From Schistosoma mansoni (Eukaryota > Platyhelminthes > Trematoda > Strigeidida > Schistosomatidae): a stretch of DNA of 64,000 bases. The stretch's first letter is position 1, and the number at the start of each line of letters is the position of its first letter. The notes beneath the pieces are model-generated. The model ran no database searches and had not been told where the DNA came from. It saw nothing but the letters and a program-made list of their open reading frames with translations. Positions 48,801-60,800 of this stretch are shown here, one piece after another. Both the position numbers and the translations under genes were made by a program. Where the stretch lies: assembly GCF_000237925.1 (NCBI RefSeq), contig NC_031495.1, positions 64,896,939 through 64,960,938 on the forward strand, read 5' to 3'.

Positions 48801-51800
48801 AAGATGCTCTGATGATCCTCGATCCATGCGATTCCAATCCTATAATTGCATTTCGACCTTCTTCGGACAGCATCAGAACAAATCCCTGATTGTGTGAACC
48901 ATTTTCCCTTTCATGAACACAGTACAGAAGCATCTCTCCTCAATCTCTCCTCTTTCGTCCAGGTTGGATTCAATCGGTTTCATTCATTCCGAGCACCAAC
49001 AACTTGTATCTCCTCATCTACGTGGTTATTTGAATGATCCTCCCGGTCTCCCACATTCTCAGGACATTCCGTGTACTTATATCAACTGTTGCTGTGCTTG
49101 TTAAATGAGGCATCAACCTCGTGGCTTTCGAAGAATTTCGGCTCTCGCCATCAGGTGTCATAATTCTTCTCAAAGAAGGTCCTTCAACTCATCGGACAGA
49201 GTTTAAATTGTTAAATCTGGTTGGCGTTTTTTAGCAAGGTTGTTTTCTACAGGATGGAGTTGCCGATTCCACACCCAACCCTCCTCCTTTGTCCGGTCTT
49301 GTGATCGGAAGTACCTCTAGATGAACTATAGGCGGAGTTCCAGTCATTTCAAGGATAAGATAAATGCTCCATTGATGGTGACCGCGTATAATGGCGAGAA
49401 TCGACTAAAATTGGAAAAGCCGACTACTATTCGGTTCCACTTTAGTGGTCTAAAAGCGTCGTGTTTGTANNNNNNNNNNNNNNNNNNNNNNNNNNNNNNN
49501 NNNNNNNNNNNNNNNNNNNNNNNNNNNNNNNNNNNNNNNNNNNNNNNNNNNNNNNNNNNNNNNNNNNNNNNNNNNNNNNNNNNNNNNNNNNNNNNNNNNN
49601 NNNNNNNNNNNNNNNNNNNNNNNNNNNNNNNNNNNNNNNNNNNNNNNNNNNNNNNNNNNNNNNNNNNNNNNNNNNNNNNNNNNNNNNNNNNNNNNNNNAT
49701 TTATTGCCATCATCTGATGTGGAACCCACAATAATATTGTAATTATATCACACTAATTATAGGATGATAGATATCATTACAGTATAGGAAGAAGAGTAGT
49801 TGTCATTACTTTAAAAGTAACTAACATTAATAGCATACAAATAATAATCAACTTACTTTTTCATTGAAACCATTACTATTCGGTCTGTTACATTCACAAT
49901 CAATAGCCTGTTGAAGTTCACGCCACCAAAGTTGTTTTTCATCATCATTTCTTGAATTAAATTAAATGGTAATTGAATAGAAAAGATCAAAAGATAAAGG
50001 ATTAGACATCTTTATGGATGCAACTATTACGTGCTTACCACATATCTGGACGCTTTATTTCCTAAAACAAATTAAGTTAGGCTTGAACCTTGTTCTAACT
50101 GCCAAAGTTTCATGAATCAACCACAGTAAGCATTACTTATGTATTCATTTTGTAGTTGTATAGAATTGGAGTCTGTTATTTTGCCACGATGCTTCGGTTG
50201 GGGTCTTAGAGATCATGCAACTTAATGGCTTGCAACGTTATCAAACATGATTCAGAATAGAAACCAGTTGTGATACTGATGTAGTATTCTATTGTAGTTT
50301 CTGTAAATGTGAGATGAATCTTCCTAATTGAGAGGAATTCATTCAAGTTGTAGTTTTATTGGACTGTATTTTTCTTATCAGATACTACTCTTGTTCGTTT
50401 ATTCGTTGATTTCATAAGCTTTTCGACTTTTAATTCAATTTGAAACGATTTAGATTGTTGTAGAGTTTTGTTCTCTGAGCTGGATGGTTTGGTCGTGGAG
50501 CTTTCGTCGTCATTCTAAACATCATCAGTATAAACGTCTACCTGAAGTTTGAGCTGATGATGTCGTTCAGAATAATGATGAAAGCTTCACGACCAAACCN
50601 NNNNNNNNNNNNNNNNNNNNNNNNNNNNNNNNNNNNNNNNNNNNNNNNNNNNNNNNNNNNNNNNNNNNNNNNNNNNNNNNNNNNNNNNNNNNNNNNNNNN
50701 NNNNNNNNNNNNNNNNNNNNNNNNNNNNNNNNNNNNNNNNNNNNNNNNNNNNNNNNNNNNNNNNNNNNNNNNNNNNNNNNNNNNNNNNNNNNNNNNNNNA
50801 CCGTTTCTTACTTCTTCGTCCTTCCTGACGATAAATATTGAGTGATCACCAGTTAGAAGTTAGCAGCCCAGTCAATCGACATCTGGATAATGTACATTCT
50901 TCTCGCTGCATATTGCCAGCAACCACGATATCTCTGATTAGGCCTTCTGTAACCTTTACAGCAAAAGGTCTTACACTTTTCAGAAACGCACCTGAATAGG
51001 TTGTGCGATTAATAGGCATAATGATGTATTAAAACAAACTAAATTAGATAACTTGTTGAAATATTTAGATGACAGGAACAGGTAGCCCAGATGCTTAAAC
51101 AGGCCGCCTAATAGAATAAGTATACTAAATGATCTCGTTAAATAGTATTAATACTAATACTAATACTAATAATAAGTTTATTATTATTATTACATACTTG
51201 GATTATTAGTTATCAAGTTTCAGATTTGAGCCTCGTAACATTTCTTTTGATATAAGTAGTCAATTAGTATCATTACTAACCTTCATGCACAAACAATATA
51301 GCTCAAAGCTTCGATAAGTGATTTACATTTTCAGTAACTGATAAGTCTCGTTGATTGAACGCTATATTCGGATCCTAAGCTAGTTTCGTAACCCCCAAGT
51401 TAGAACTACGCAGCAACTTGAACACGAGAGAAAAGGCACAAAATATGCTAGAAGCACTTTACTCCAAAGGTTCATTTATGTACAGAAAATATAGGATTTT
51501 TCTAGTATTTTAAAAGTCCTTGGGTTTTACTGAAAATTCTAGAATACTACTAAACATAGTAGCAGTACAAATCTTCTCGACCATGTCAAGATGTAGATTG
51601 TACCGTTGTTCATATTGACTGAAATTTGTTCGGTCTTACTTGGCACATGTGCATCCTGTGCGAATTGTCTCGATATAATCATCGTTTCACAAGCTTATAT
51701 ACAATAAATGAACTGTGGCCAACAGTCAAATCAAGGAAAAGTATTTTGTTCTATTTGGGGACTCGTCAGCTCGATATACCTGCGTCCGAGTTTATGTTCG

Positions 51801-54800
51801 TTCCAGTATTCAAACCCAGCACCTTTCACTTCAAATGTCATCGCGTTATCTACTTAGCTACTAAGTTGAGATAGCCACTAACTTTTATAACGGGTATGAG
51901 TTTTGATTCAATTTAAAGTGATTTGAATTATCCCGTTGTTGATATTTTGACTCGAATTTGATCAGTCTTAGTTTGAAAAGGAAAGTACTGGGTTCAAATC
52001 TCGTAATGAACATCAACTCTGGGATGGAGGTGTATCCGCCTGATGAACCCCAAAATATGACGAAACGGTCCTCCTAGATTCTACTGATAGCCATAGTCCA
52101 TCTATTTTGTATTTCCCACTTTTATTTCGAAATACTATCATTCTCTTTTCTGTGGCTCATTCTTTTTATGACCTGCTGTATCAAACTTTTTGTGTTTTAC
52201 ATCAATGATGAGATAATTGCAGAACCATATCACAGACAGACATCTCTTTTTACTTTGGTTGGTCTTAAGCACTTCCAATATAAGTTTGTCCAGTTTAATG
52301 AGTGGAAACTTTTCAATACTTGATTCTCAAGTAAAAAAACTCATAATGTAACAATGTATTTAGCATTTATTTACAAATAAATAATGGATATAGTCTTATA
52401 TATGGTCAAATGTTGTTCAAAAGGAACCTGACAAACAAATAGAGGTATTTATCATACGCTTCATTTACTGTAATATGATTATTCACATTTGATGACTTAT
52501 CGAATTCCCAATGCCAGCATGTTCAGTTGACTGCAGTAGAACTAAGGGTAAGAGGTAGTGCTTGAACTAGCACAAATCCAAATATCACTGACTTTCTACT
52601 AGTCTAAGGCAAATGAAGTTAAATGTCACTTGTTAGGGAAGATTTTCATAATGATAGAAAGGTTGCTGTTTTCTTCTCGGGTTCTATTTATTATTTATTT
52701 ATTTAAACACATAAATATTGGTACAAGGAAGCACCAGATAAATATGCGCCTCACAAATCTCATTCGATTTGTGTGAGGGCTGTGATACTGCCCAGGTGCC
52801 CAGACTGAAGCAGGTGGTTTTCTTAGGGGGCCACACCCGGAACCTTTGACCTAAAGGTCTAGTCCACAAGGCAGTGGAGCATCGTAAAGAGATGCAGTCC
52901 CATGGTAGCCGGTGACCAACAGTTGGTTCATACGCCATTCGTTCCTTCAGGATCCTGGAGCCCATGTGCACCATTGGTTTGGAATCAGGGTTTTCCAACT
53001 CCCCTAGGTGGATCCTCCACATCCACCAACCCGGTTAAAGCGCCGGACATTCGCTTTTCGTCCTCTCACTTTTGTGAACAACACCCCTGCCACGAGAAGG
53101 CAGTGAGTAGGACTTCCCTGACAGAGGCTATATATTCGCGTGGCCATATGAGAGCATTTCGAGAGGGAGAGCAGACTCTCCCCACCTTCGGCCGTACCAG
53201 GGCATTTGGGGGCTCGGGTTCTATATCATATTGAGAATTACTAAACACATGTTCACAATCAAACGATTGATCAACTTCAGACTATGGTACAATTAAGTAG
53301 AACAAAATATCAGCACACGTCAATTGTTTATCGTTTATTGATTTCTTCAATGTTTAGATCATTATACTTTGTGGAGATACACATATGTATGTAATAATGA
53401 AATGAAAGTGCAGTCATAGTTTTAAGGTTATTGATTTTATTCAAATTGGAAGATTTCTATGAAGGAATAGTAGAACACAAGATCTAGAGGAAGATGAAGG
53501 ATAAATATATATATGAGCGATTATGGACGACTTTAGGTCATGTTACTCAAAGTCTCCACCTACTGATTGCCTCTAACACACAGAACTTAACCAAGTAGTT
53601 GGTATATGTCAACATGGCTAAGACTCACAGACAATTCGTTCATAGATTGATGCTTAGTTTTAGTTTGGCCTTATCTAACTAGTCCTTAAACAAACAATCT
53701 GGATCGAACCCGAATAAGTAAATCATGTGCTTGGTAGTAGCTAATTTACATTCAGATGAGGGGATTTTAATTTAGTTCTTTTAGAATATACACGATAAGT
53801 AAGCAGTTCTAGAAATTAAGTAATGAAAGTCTAGTGTTTTATTTTTTCGGTTAGTAATTGCTGTAAGATGGTTAAATTTTACCAAAAAATTTTAACGACG
53901 TATTCATTAATCCAAATGACTTAATAACAAACACTTCAAAGTTCTTATTGACGGAAACTGGAAGATTTCTGCAAACTAGAAAATAACCTTTTTATAATCT
54001 ATTCCATCAAGTCAGTCAGTAGTGAACAACGCAGCTAATACAATTTACTGTTGAATGTTATAGTGTACAATGATAGTGATAGTGAGGTTAGACACAGGGT
54101 ATTAGGGAATGATGGTAAATCAGTTGATGAGGTGATGAATCTTCATCGACTGAGATGGTTGGGCCACGTGTTACGTATGCCTGAACACCGATTACCACGA
54201 CGCGCTATGCTGACTAGTATTGGAGATGGTTGGAAGAGAGTTAGGGGCGGCCAAACCAAAACATGGCATCAGTGTTTGAAGTCACTAACTTCTAGTCTGA
54301 GCCATGTTGACAGATGCAGACTACCTGGTTGGGGTCCGCGTGACTATCGTAACCAATAGTTGGAGACTGTGTGTGACATGGCTCAGAATCGATCACAATG
54401 GCGCATGTGTATACACTCTTTATCTTCCCTTAAACCTTGAGATTAAAATTGCTTCATAACGTTCTTCCTTGCTATACTATATCCTTATATACAACCTATC
54501 TTTTATATACCACCACCACTAAATTAACTATTTCTATGAATCCGGTGTTCATCTTGTTGTGCTAACGAGGTATGGCAACTTGGACCGATGCATAAATGTG
54601 CCTGGTTCTACTTTGTAGCTAACTGACTGACAATAATAGTGAGAGTTTCAAATGTTACCTTCAACAATCACAATAAGTTTTACTTTAGACATGTGTTACA
54701 GACAATATTTTGAATAATTATCTAAGGAGGTGTAAATAAGAATAATTGGTAAATCTATCATACATCAAAATGATACAGTCATGTTAGGCATGAGCAAGAT

Positions 54801-57800
54801 AACATCGGTAGCAATGAACAGTAGTCACGTAATACTCAATATTGACTGCAGCTACAAATCTAAAAGATTACGTGGTAACACAGTGGTCTGAAGATAAAAA
54901 TCTACTCAGAAGGTTAAAATATCTCACATTCGATCTCTAAGACTAAATGGATCTTTTAGTGTTTCTTAACTTTTAATGGCTGTCCATAATGTAAACTATG
55001 ATATTCGAGTATCTCCAAAGTCCACCTATTACTTACTTACTTACTTACGCCTGTTACCCCTCATCGAGGAGCATAGGCCGCTCACCAGCATTCTCCACCC
55101 AACTCTGTCCTGAGCTTTCCTTTCCAGTTCCTTCCAGTTAACATTCATCCTTTTCATATCTGCTTCTATTTCCCGGCGTAGTGTGTTCTTTGGCCTTCCT
55201 CTTTTCCGCTTCCCTTCACCATTCCAAGTTAGGGATTGAGTCGTGATGCACATTGGTGATTTCCTTAATGTATGTCCGATCCACTTCCAACGTCTTTTCC
55301 TAATTTATTCTTCAGCTGGAACCTGCTGGTTTGTCCTCTCCTATAAAACGCTGTTGCTGATAGTATCCGGCCAATGGATGTTGAGTATTTTGCGTAGACA
55401 ACTGTTTATAAATACTTGTACCCTCCTGATGATGGTCGTAGTAGTTCTCCACGTTTCAGCTCCGTACAGTAGAACTGTATTGACGTTCGTATTAAAGATT
55501 CTGACCTTGAAATTGGTTGAGAGTTGTTTTGAGTTCCATATGTTCTTCAATTGTAGAAATGCTGCCCTTGCTTTGCCAATCCTCGCCTTTACATCTGCAT
55601 CCGATCCTCCTTGTTTATCAACGATGCTCCCCAGGTACTTGAATGTTTCCACTTCTTCCAGAGTTTCGCCATCTAGTGTGATTGGGTTGGTGTTCTCTGT
55701 GTTGCATTTGAGAATCTTGCTTTTTCCTTTGTGAATGTGGGGGCCTACCGATGCAGAGACTGCTGCTACATTTGCTGTCTTCATCTGCATTTGTTCGTGT
55801 GTATGAGAGAAGAGGGCTAGGTCATCTGCGAAGTCCAAATCATCTAATTGATTCTGAGCTGTCCATTGTATTCCGTATTTCCCTTCAGATGTCGAATTCT
55901 TCATAATCCAGTCAATCACCAGAAGGAAGAGGAATGGGGAGAGTAGACAGCCTTGTCTGACTCCGGTCCTTACTGGAAATGCATCTGTCAGCTGTCCTCC
56001 ATGCATGACTTTGCACTGTAGTCCATCGTATGAGTTTTGGATAATGTTGACAATCTTTTCAGGAACTCCATAGTGTCGTAGAAGTTTCCATAATGTTCTC
56101 CTGTCCACGCTGTCAAACGCCTTCTCATAGTCAATGAAGTTGACGTATAGTGATGAGTTCCACTCAACTGATTGTTCAACGATGATCCGTAGTGTCGCAA
56201 TCTGGTCTGTGCACGACATATCCTTACGGAATCCAGCCTGATGATCCCTAAGTTCGGCGTCTACTGCGTCTTTCATCCGATTCAGCAGCACTCTGTTGAA
56301 AACTTTTCCTAGTACTGATAACAAACTGATGCCTCTGTAGTTTTCACATTTGCTCAGATCTCCTTTCTTTGGTATCTTGATGAGATATCCTTCTTTCCAG
56401 TCCATTGGTACTTGTTCCTCTTCCCAAATCTTCTTGAATAGAAGGTGAAGCATATTTGCAGTTATTTCAATGTCTGACTTCAATGCTTCTGCTGGTATAT
56501 TGTCAGGTCCTGCCGCCTTCCCACTTTTGATTTGTCTGATGGCCATCTTGACTTCTTCGATCGTTGGTGGAGTGACATCTATTGGAAGGTCAGTGTGTGC
56601 TGCTTCGATGTTCGGTGGATTCAATGGGGCTGGTCTATTCAGCAGTTCCTCGAAGTATTCTGCCCATCTTTCCCTCTGTCCTTGAATCTCAGTGATTGTC
56701 TTTCCTTCTTTGTCCTTGACTGGTTTCTCTGGTTTGCTATATCTCCCTGATAGTTTCTTCGTTGTATCATATAGTTGTCTCATATTCCCTTCTCTTGCAG
56801 CTATTTCTGCCGTCGTTGCTAGTTCTCCCATGCATTTCTGCTTGTCGGCTTTAATGCTTTTCTTCACTTCCCTGTTTGCTTCTGCGTAGTCTGCTTGTGC
56901 TTTGACTTTCTCTGCTCGTGTTCGGCTGTTGTTAATTGCTAGTTTCTTGTTCTTCCTTTCTTGAATTTTGTCCAGGGTTCCCATAGAGATCCATTCCTTG
57001 TGATGATGCTTCTTAGGACCAAGAACCTCCTGACACGTTGAAGTTATTGTTGCCCCCAAATGCCCTGGTACGGCCGAAGGTGGGGAGAGTCTGCTCTCCC
57101 TCTCGAAATGCTCTCATATGGCCACGCGAATATATAGCCTCTGTCAGGGAAGTCCTACTCACTGCCTTCTCGTGGCAGGGGTGTTGTTCACAAAAGTGAG
57201 AGGACGAAAAGCGAATGTCCGGCGCTTTAACCGGGTTGGTGGATGTGGAGGATCCACCTAGGGGAGTTGGAAAACCCTGATTCCAAACCAATGGTGCACA
57301 TGGGCTCCAGGATCCTGAAGGAACGAATGGCGTATGAACCAACTGTTGGTCACCGGCTACCATGGGACTGCATCTCTTTACGATGCTCCACTGCCTTGTG
57401 GACTAGACCTTTAGGTCAAAGGTTCCGGGTGTGGCCCCCTAAGAAAACCACCTGCTTCAGTCTGGGCACCTGGGCAGTATCACAGCCCTCACACAAATCG
57501 AATGAGATTTGTGAGGCGCATATTTATCTGGTGCTTCCTTGTACCAATATTTATGTGGTTAAATAAATAAATAAATAAATAAGTTCCAGTTGTCCTCTAA
57601 AGTAGTTTCTTGTTCTTTCAGTAGATCCTGTAGAGCCTGGAACCTGTTGTTGAGAGTTATCTTGAATTCATTGAGCTTGTCAATATCTCGAAGGAAGGCT
57701 GTATTGAACCTTTGTAGTGCTGTTTGTCCAGTTGTCCAGTGTTTCTTTAGCTTCAGTCTCATCTTGGCCACAACCAGGTGGTGATCTGAAGCTATGTCAG

Positions 57801-60800
57801 CTCCTCTCCGGGTTCTCACATCTTCCATTGATCTTCGGAATTTTTTGTTGATACAGATGTGATCTATCTGGTTCTCTGTAGTTTGGCCCGGTGATATCCA
57901 TGTAGCTTTGTGTATGCGCTTGTGTGGGAATATTGTGGAGCCTATAACCAATTTTTTGAATGCACATAGGTTTGCAAGTCTCTCCCCATTTTCATTTCTC
58001 TCTCCTAGTCCATGTCGTCCAATTACATCTTCATATCCTGTGTCGTCCACTCCAACTTTAGCATTTAGATCTCCCATCAGGATGGTCAGGTCCTTTCGTG
58101 AGCACTTTGCTATAATTGATTGCAGCCTTTCATAGAACTGATCTTTATCATCGTCGTTGCTATCATTGGTGGGTGCATAACATTGGATAACGTTCATTGT
58201 GATCCCTTGCTTCTTTGTTTTGAATGAGGCTTTGATTATCCTGGGTCCATAAGATTCCCATCTCACAAGTGCATTTCGTGCTTCTTTGGACAGCACTAGA
58301 GCAACTCCCTGAGTGTGTGGAGCATTTTCCCCTTCGTGACCGGAGTACAGCAGCATCTCTAGCTTTTGTTGTCCAGTTTGTGTCCAATGGGTTTCGCTGA
58401 TTCCGAGTACTGCCAAGTTGTATCTCCTCATTTCCATTGCTATTTGGCTGGTCTTTCCTGTCTCCCACATTGTCCGGACGTTCCATGTACCTATAAAGAG
58501 TGTTGCTCTGGTTGTTAGAAGGTGCATCGGTCTCGTGACTTCCGAAGAATTTCGGCTTTCATCATGGGACGTCATAATTATTCCTTCAACTCTCAGGGCA
58601 GAGTTTAAATGGTTTGAATTATTTTTTCTGGTTAGCGTTTTTTTAGCGAGTTAGCTTTTCTACGGGATGGGGTCGCTAACCCCATGCCCAACCCTCCTCC
58701 TTTGAGTGGGCTTGGGACCGGCAGTAACTCTAGAAGAGCTACAGGAGGAGTTTAAACAAATTTTTTTCATTGGATACTTACTCTTATAAAGTGCAAATTA
58801 TTTTTGTATCTTTGAAAAAGAAGTGATTTTCAGTAGTTTGGAAGCCCACACTTGTTTGTTTCAAAAATAAAGTTATTAAAAAGATTCATTCAATGAATCA
58901 TTTACTTTATTGATACTATGGACCATCAACGTTGATGATCTATGTTGAATGATTAGATGCCTACTCCAGTTAGACGAGAATGGTGTAACGAACAAGCTAA
59001 CTTCGAAGTCACACCTCGCGGTCAGCATCTAACGTGGATTACCCCATTCGACGTATTAAAGTACTATGTCTGCTTTGAAGACTGTATAACATAAAGAGCG
59101 TGATTACGTAAATATATTAGTAAGAATGAATACAGAGATTGTAATGAGACCATCACCGCATGAGCCAGTCCATGGAGTATGATTAACTGATGCGCTGATG
59201 ATGTCCTTGACTTTAACAGGGATCGATAACCTGTTCGATATTCAGTGACCCAACTGCCGGATGATTTGGCTAGGGCTACGTGACATTTCACTGCCTCTAC
59301 CATACGGACTATCATAAGTATAAACATATCTTACATTTCGGGTTATGCTGGACAGATGAGCATTACAAGTTTCACGATTAAATCACTCAGTTCAGATAAT
59401 TCAACAATATTTCAAGGCATTATTAGTCAATCAGGATCTATACTAATTAGGACCTATACTAATATCAATTTTTAAAAAAACGGAGTTAAAAACTGATACA
59501 TATTGAAATATACTAAAAACTAGTTAAACTTTCAGCTAATTTTTGCAGGGTACCAGGTAAGGGGGTGAATTGGCTGATCAGATTGCATGTCTTCACCGGA
59601 AGAGATAGTAGAAATATATACTACGTATGTGTAAACACTGCCTACAAAGATGTTCCATGTTTCCCGGCGCTGGATTAGCCTGTGAGAGAACTAGAGGAGG
59701 CCAAACGAAGACGTGGGGTCAGTTCATGAAGTTAGTAACTATTGATTTGAGTCATTTTGGTAGTTTCCAGCTATGTAGTTGAGGTTCGAGCAATTATTGT
59801 GGTTAATAGTTGGGTACGCTGTCAGGTATAGCTCAAAATAGGTCACTGTGGAACAGATGCATTCACTTTTTAGATCCTGAGTTTTTAAATTACTCCATAC
59901 CTTTTTAATCTTTGAATCTAATTTGTTGAATGATATTCGTCATGCCTGATCCTTCCTACTACCACTAATACTCTTGCTACTTCTATTAAACTGACATTGG
60001 ATTTGATATTTTCATCTTATGACTGATTAAATTGAAATGAATGATTTTATAATTTAAAAAAAAAAATAAAGTTTACTTACGAGAAAGCAACCTCGACGCA
60101 TAGCTCTTTCGCTTTAATTCTAAAACAATGTTCAACATTGATTTCTTCATCATCTTTCACTTCACATAACTGAATTGATAGAGAAAAAGAGGATAATTTT
60201 AAAGGTGAAACATATGCTATTCGTATAAAGTCGGATATAACGTGAAATGATAATTATGAAGTATTCAATCTCCTCAAGATAAAACTGAATGGCAAAGTAC
60301 TCATGATGTGTGGGCGAAAAAGACAATGATTGGTTGTCTTGATGAGTCAGATATTAGATAGGATGACAGGTGTTATATGTGTTATATATTCCTCTATCCG
60401 GACTGTTATTGACTGACTGTTCCTTGTGTCGGATTTTGGTGTGGAAATATATTGACGTTATAGTCAGGCTAATCTCGTGTTTTTGATCTGAGTTGTGTTG
60501 AAGTCCTGTAGAATAGACACTGGGTGGGAATCCAGTGTAGATATTCGTCTAAGGTAAATTAACGTGTAAAAAGTGAAAGGACTGTTACAACAAGAAACCC
60601 CTAGCGTTATAAAAAGTATCCTACAGTTTATAATAACTCATTTTTATCAAAATAAGACAAAAGATCCAATAATTATTAAGAGTTACGGGATTATATATAT
60701 TATATCATTCACTTCATTATTGACATTCACCGGATGAAAGTGTTAGTAAATGTTAAAAAAAGAAACTAGTTTACTGTTATGTTGGATTTAATGTCTTCTG

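Larger units (their letters stand above)
55030..58755 (-). mobile_element. RTE/SR2-like LINE, nearly full length, with a family D insertion
   Basis: Runs on the minus strand from the 5' end (GAGTTACTGCCGGTCCCAAG region near 58730) to (TAAG)n at 55030-55047. It carries an endonuclease, then an RT, with a 530-bp family D copy between them. Three problems are visible in the coding part: the insertion, a TAG for the conserved Trp before ERTNQ, and another stop (GAATAA for GAGGAA) shortly after. RTE-clade LINEs have one EN-RT ORF and short 3' repeats. It is the best-preserved LINE of the window and lies in an intron in sense with the host gene. Confidence 0.9.

Noticed and set aside
52699-53022. 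107-residue frame repeated in several family D copies
   Set aside because: Conserved because the DNA copies are near identical; other copies have stops and shifts in it, and no domain is visible.
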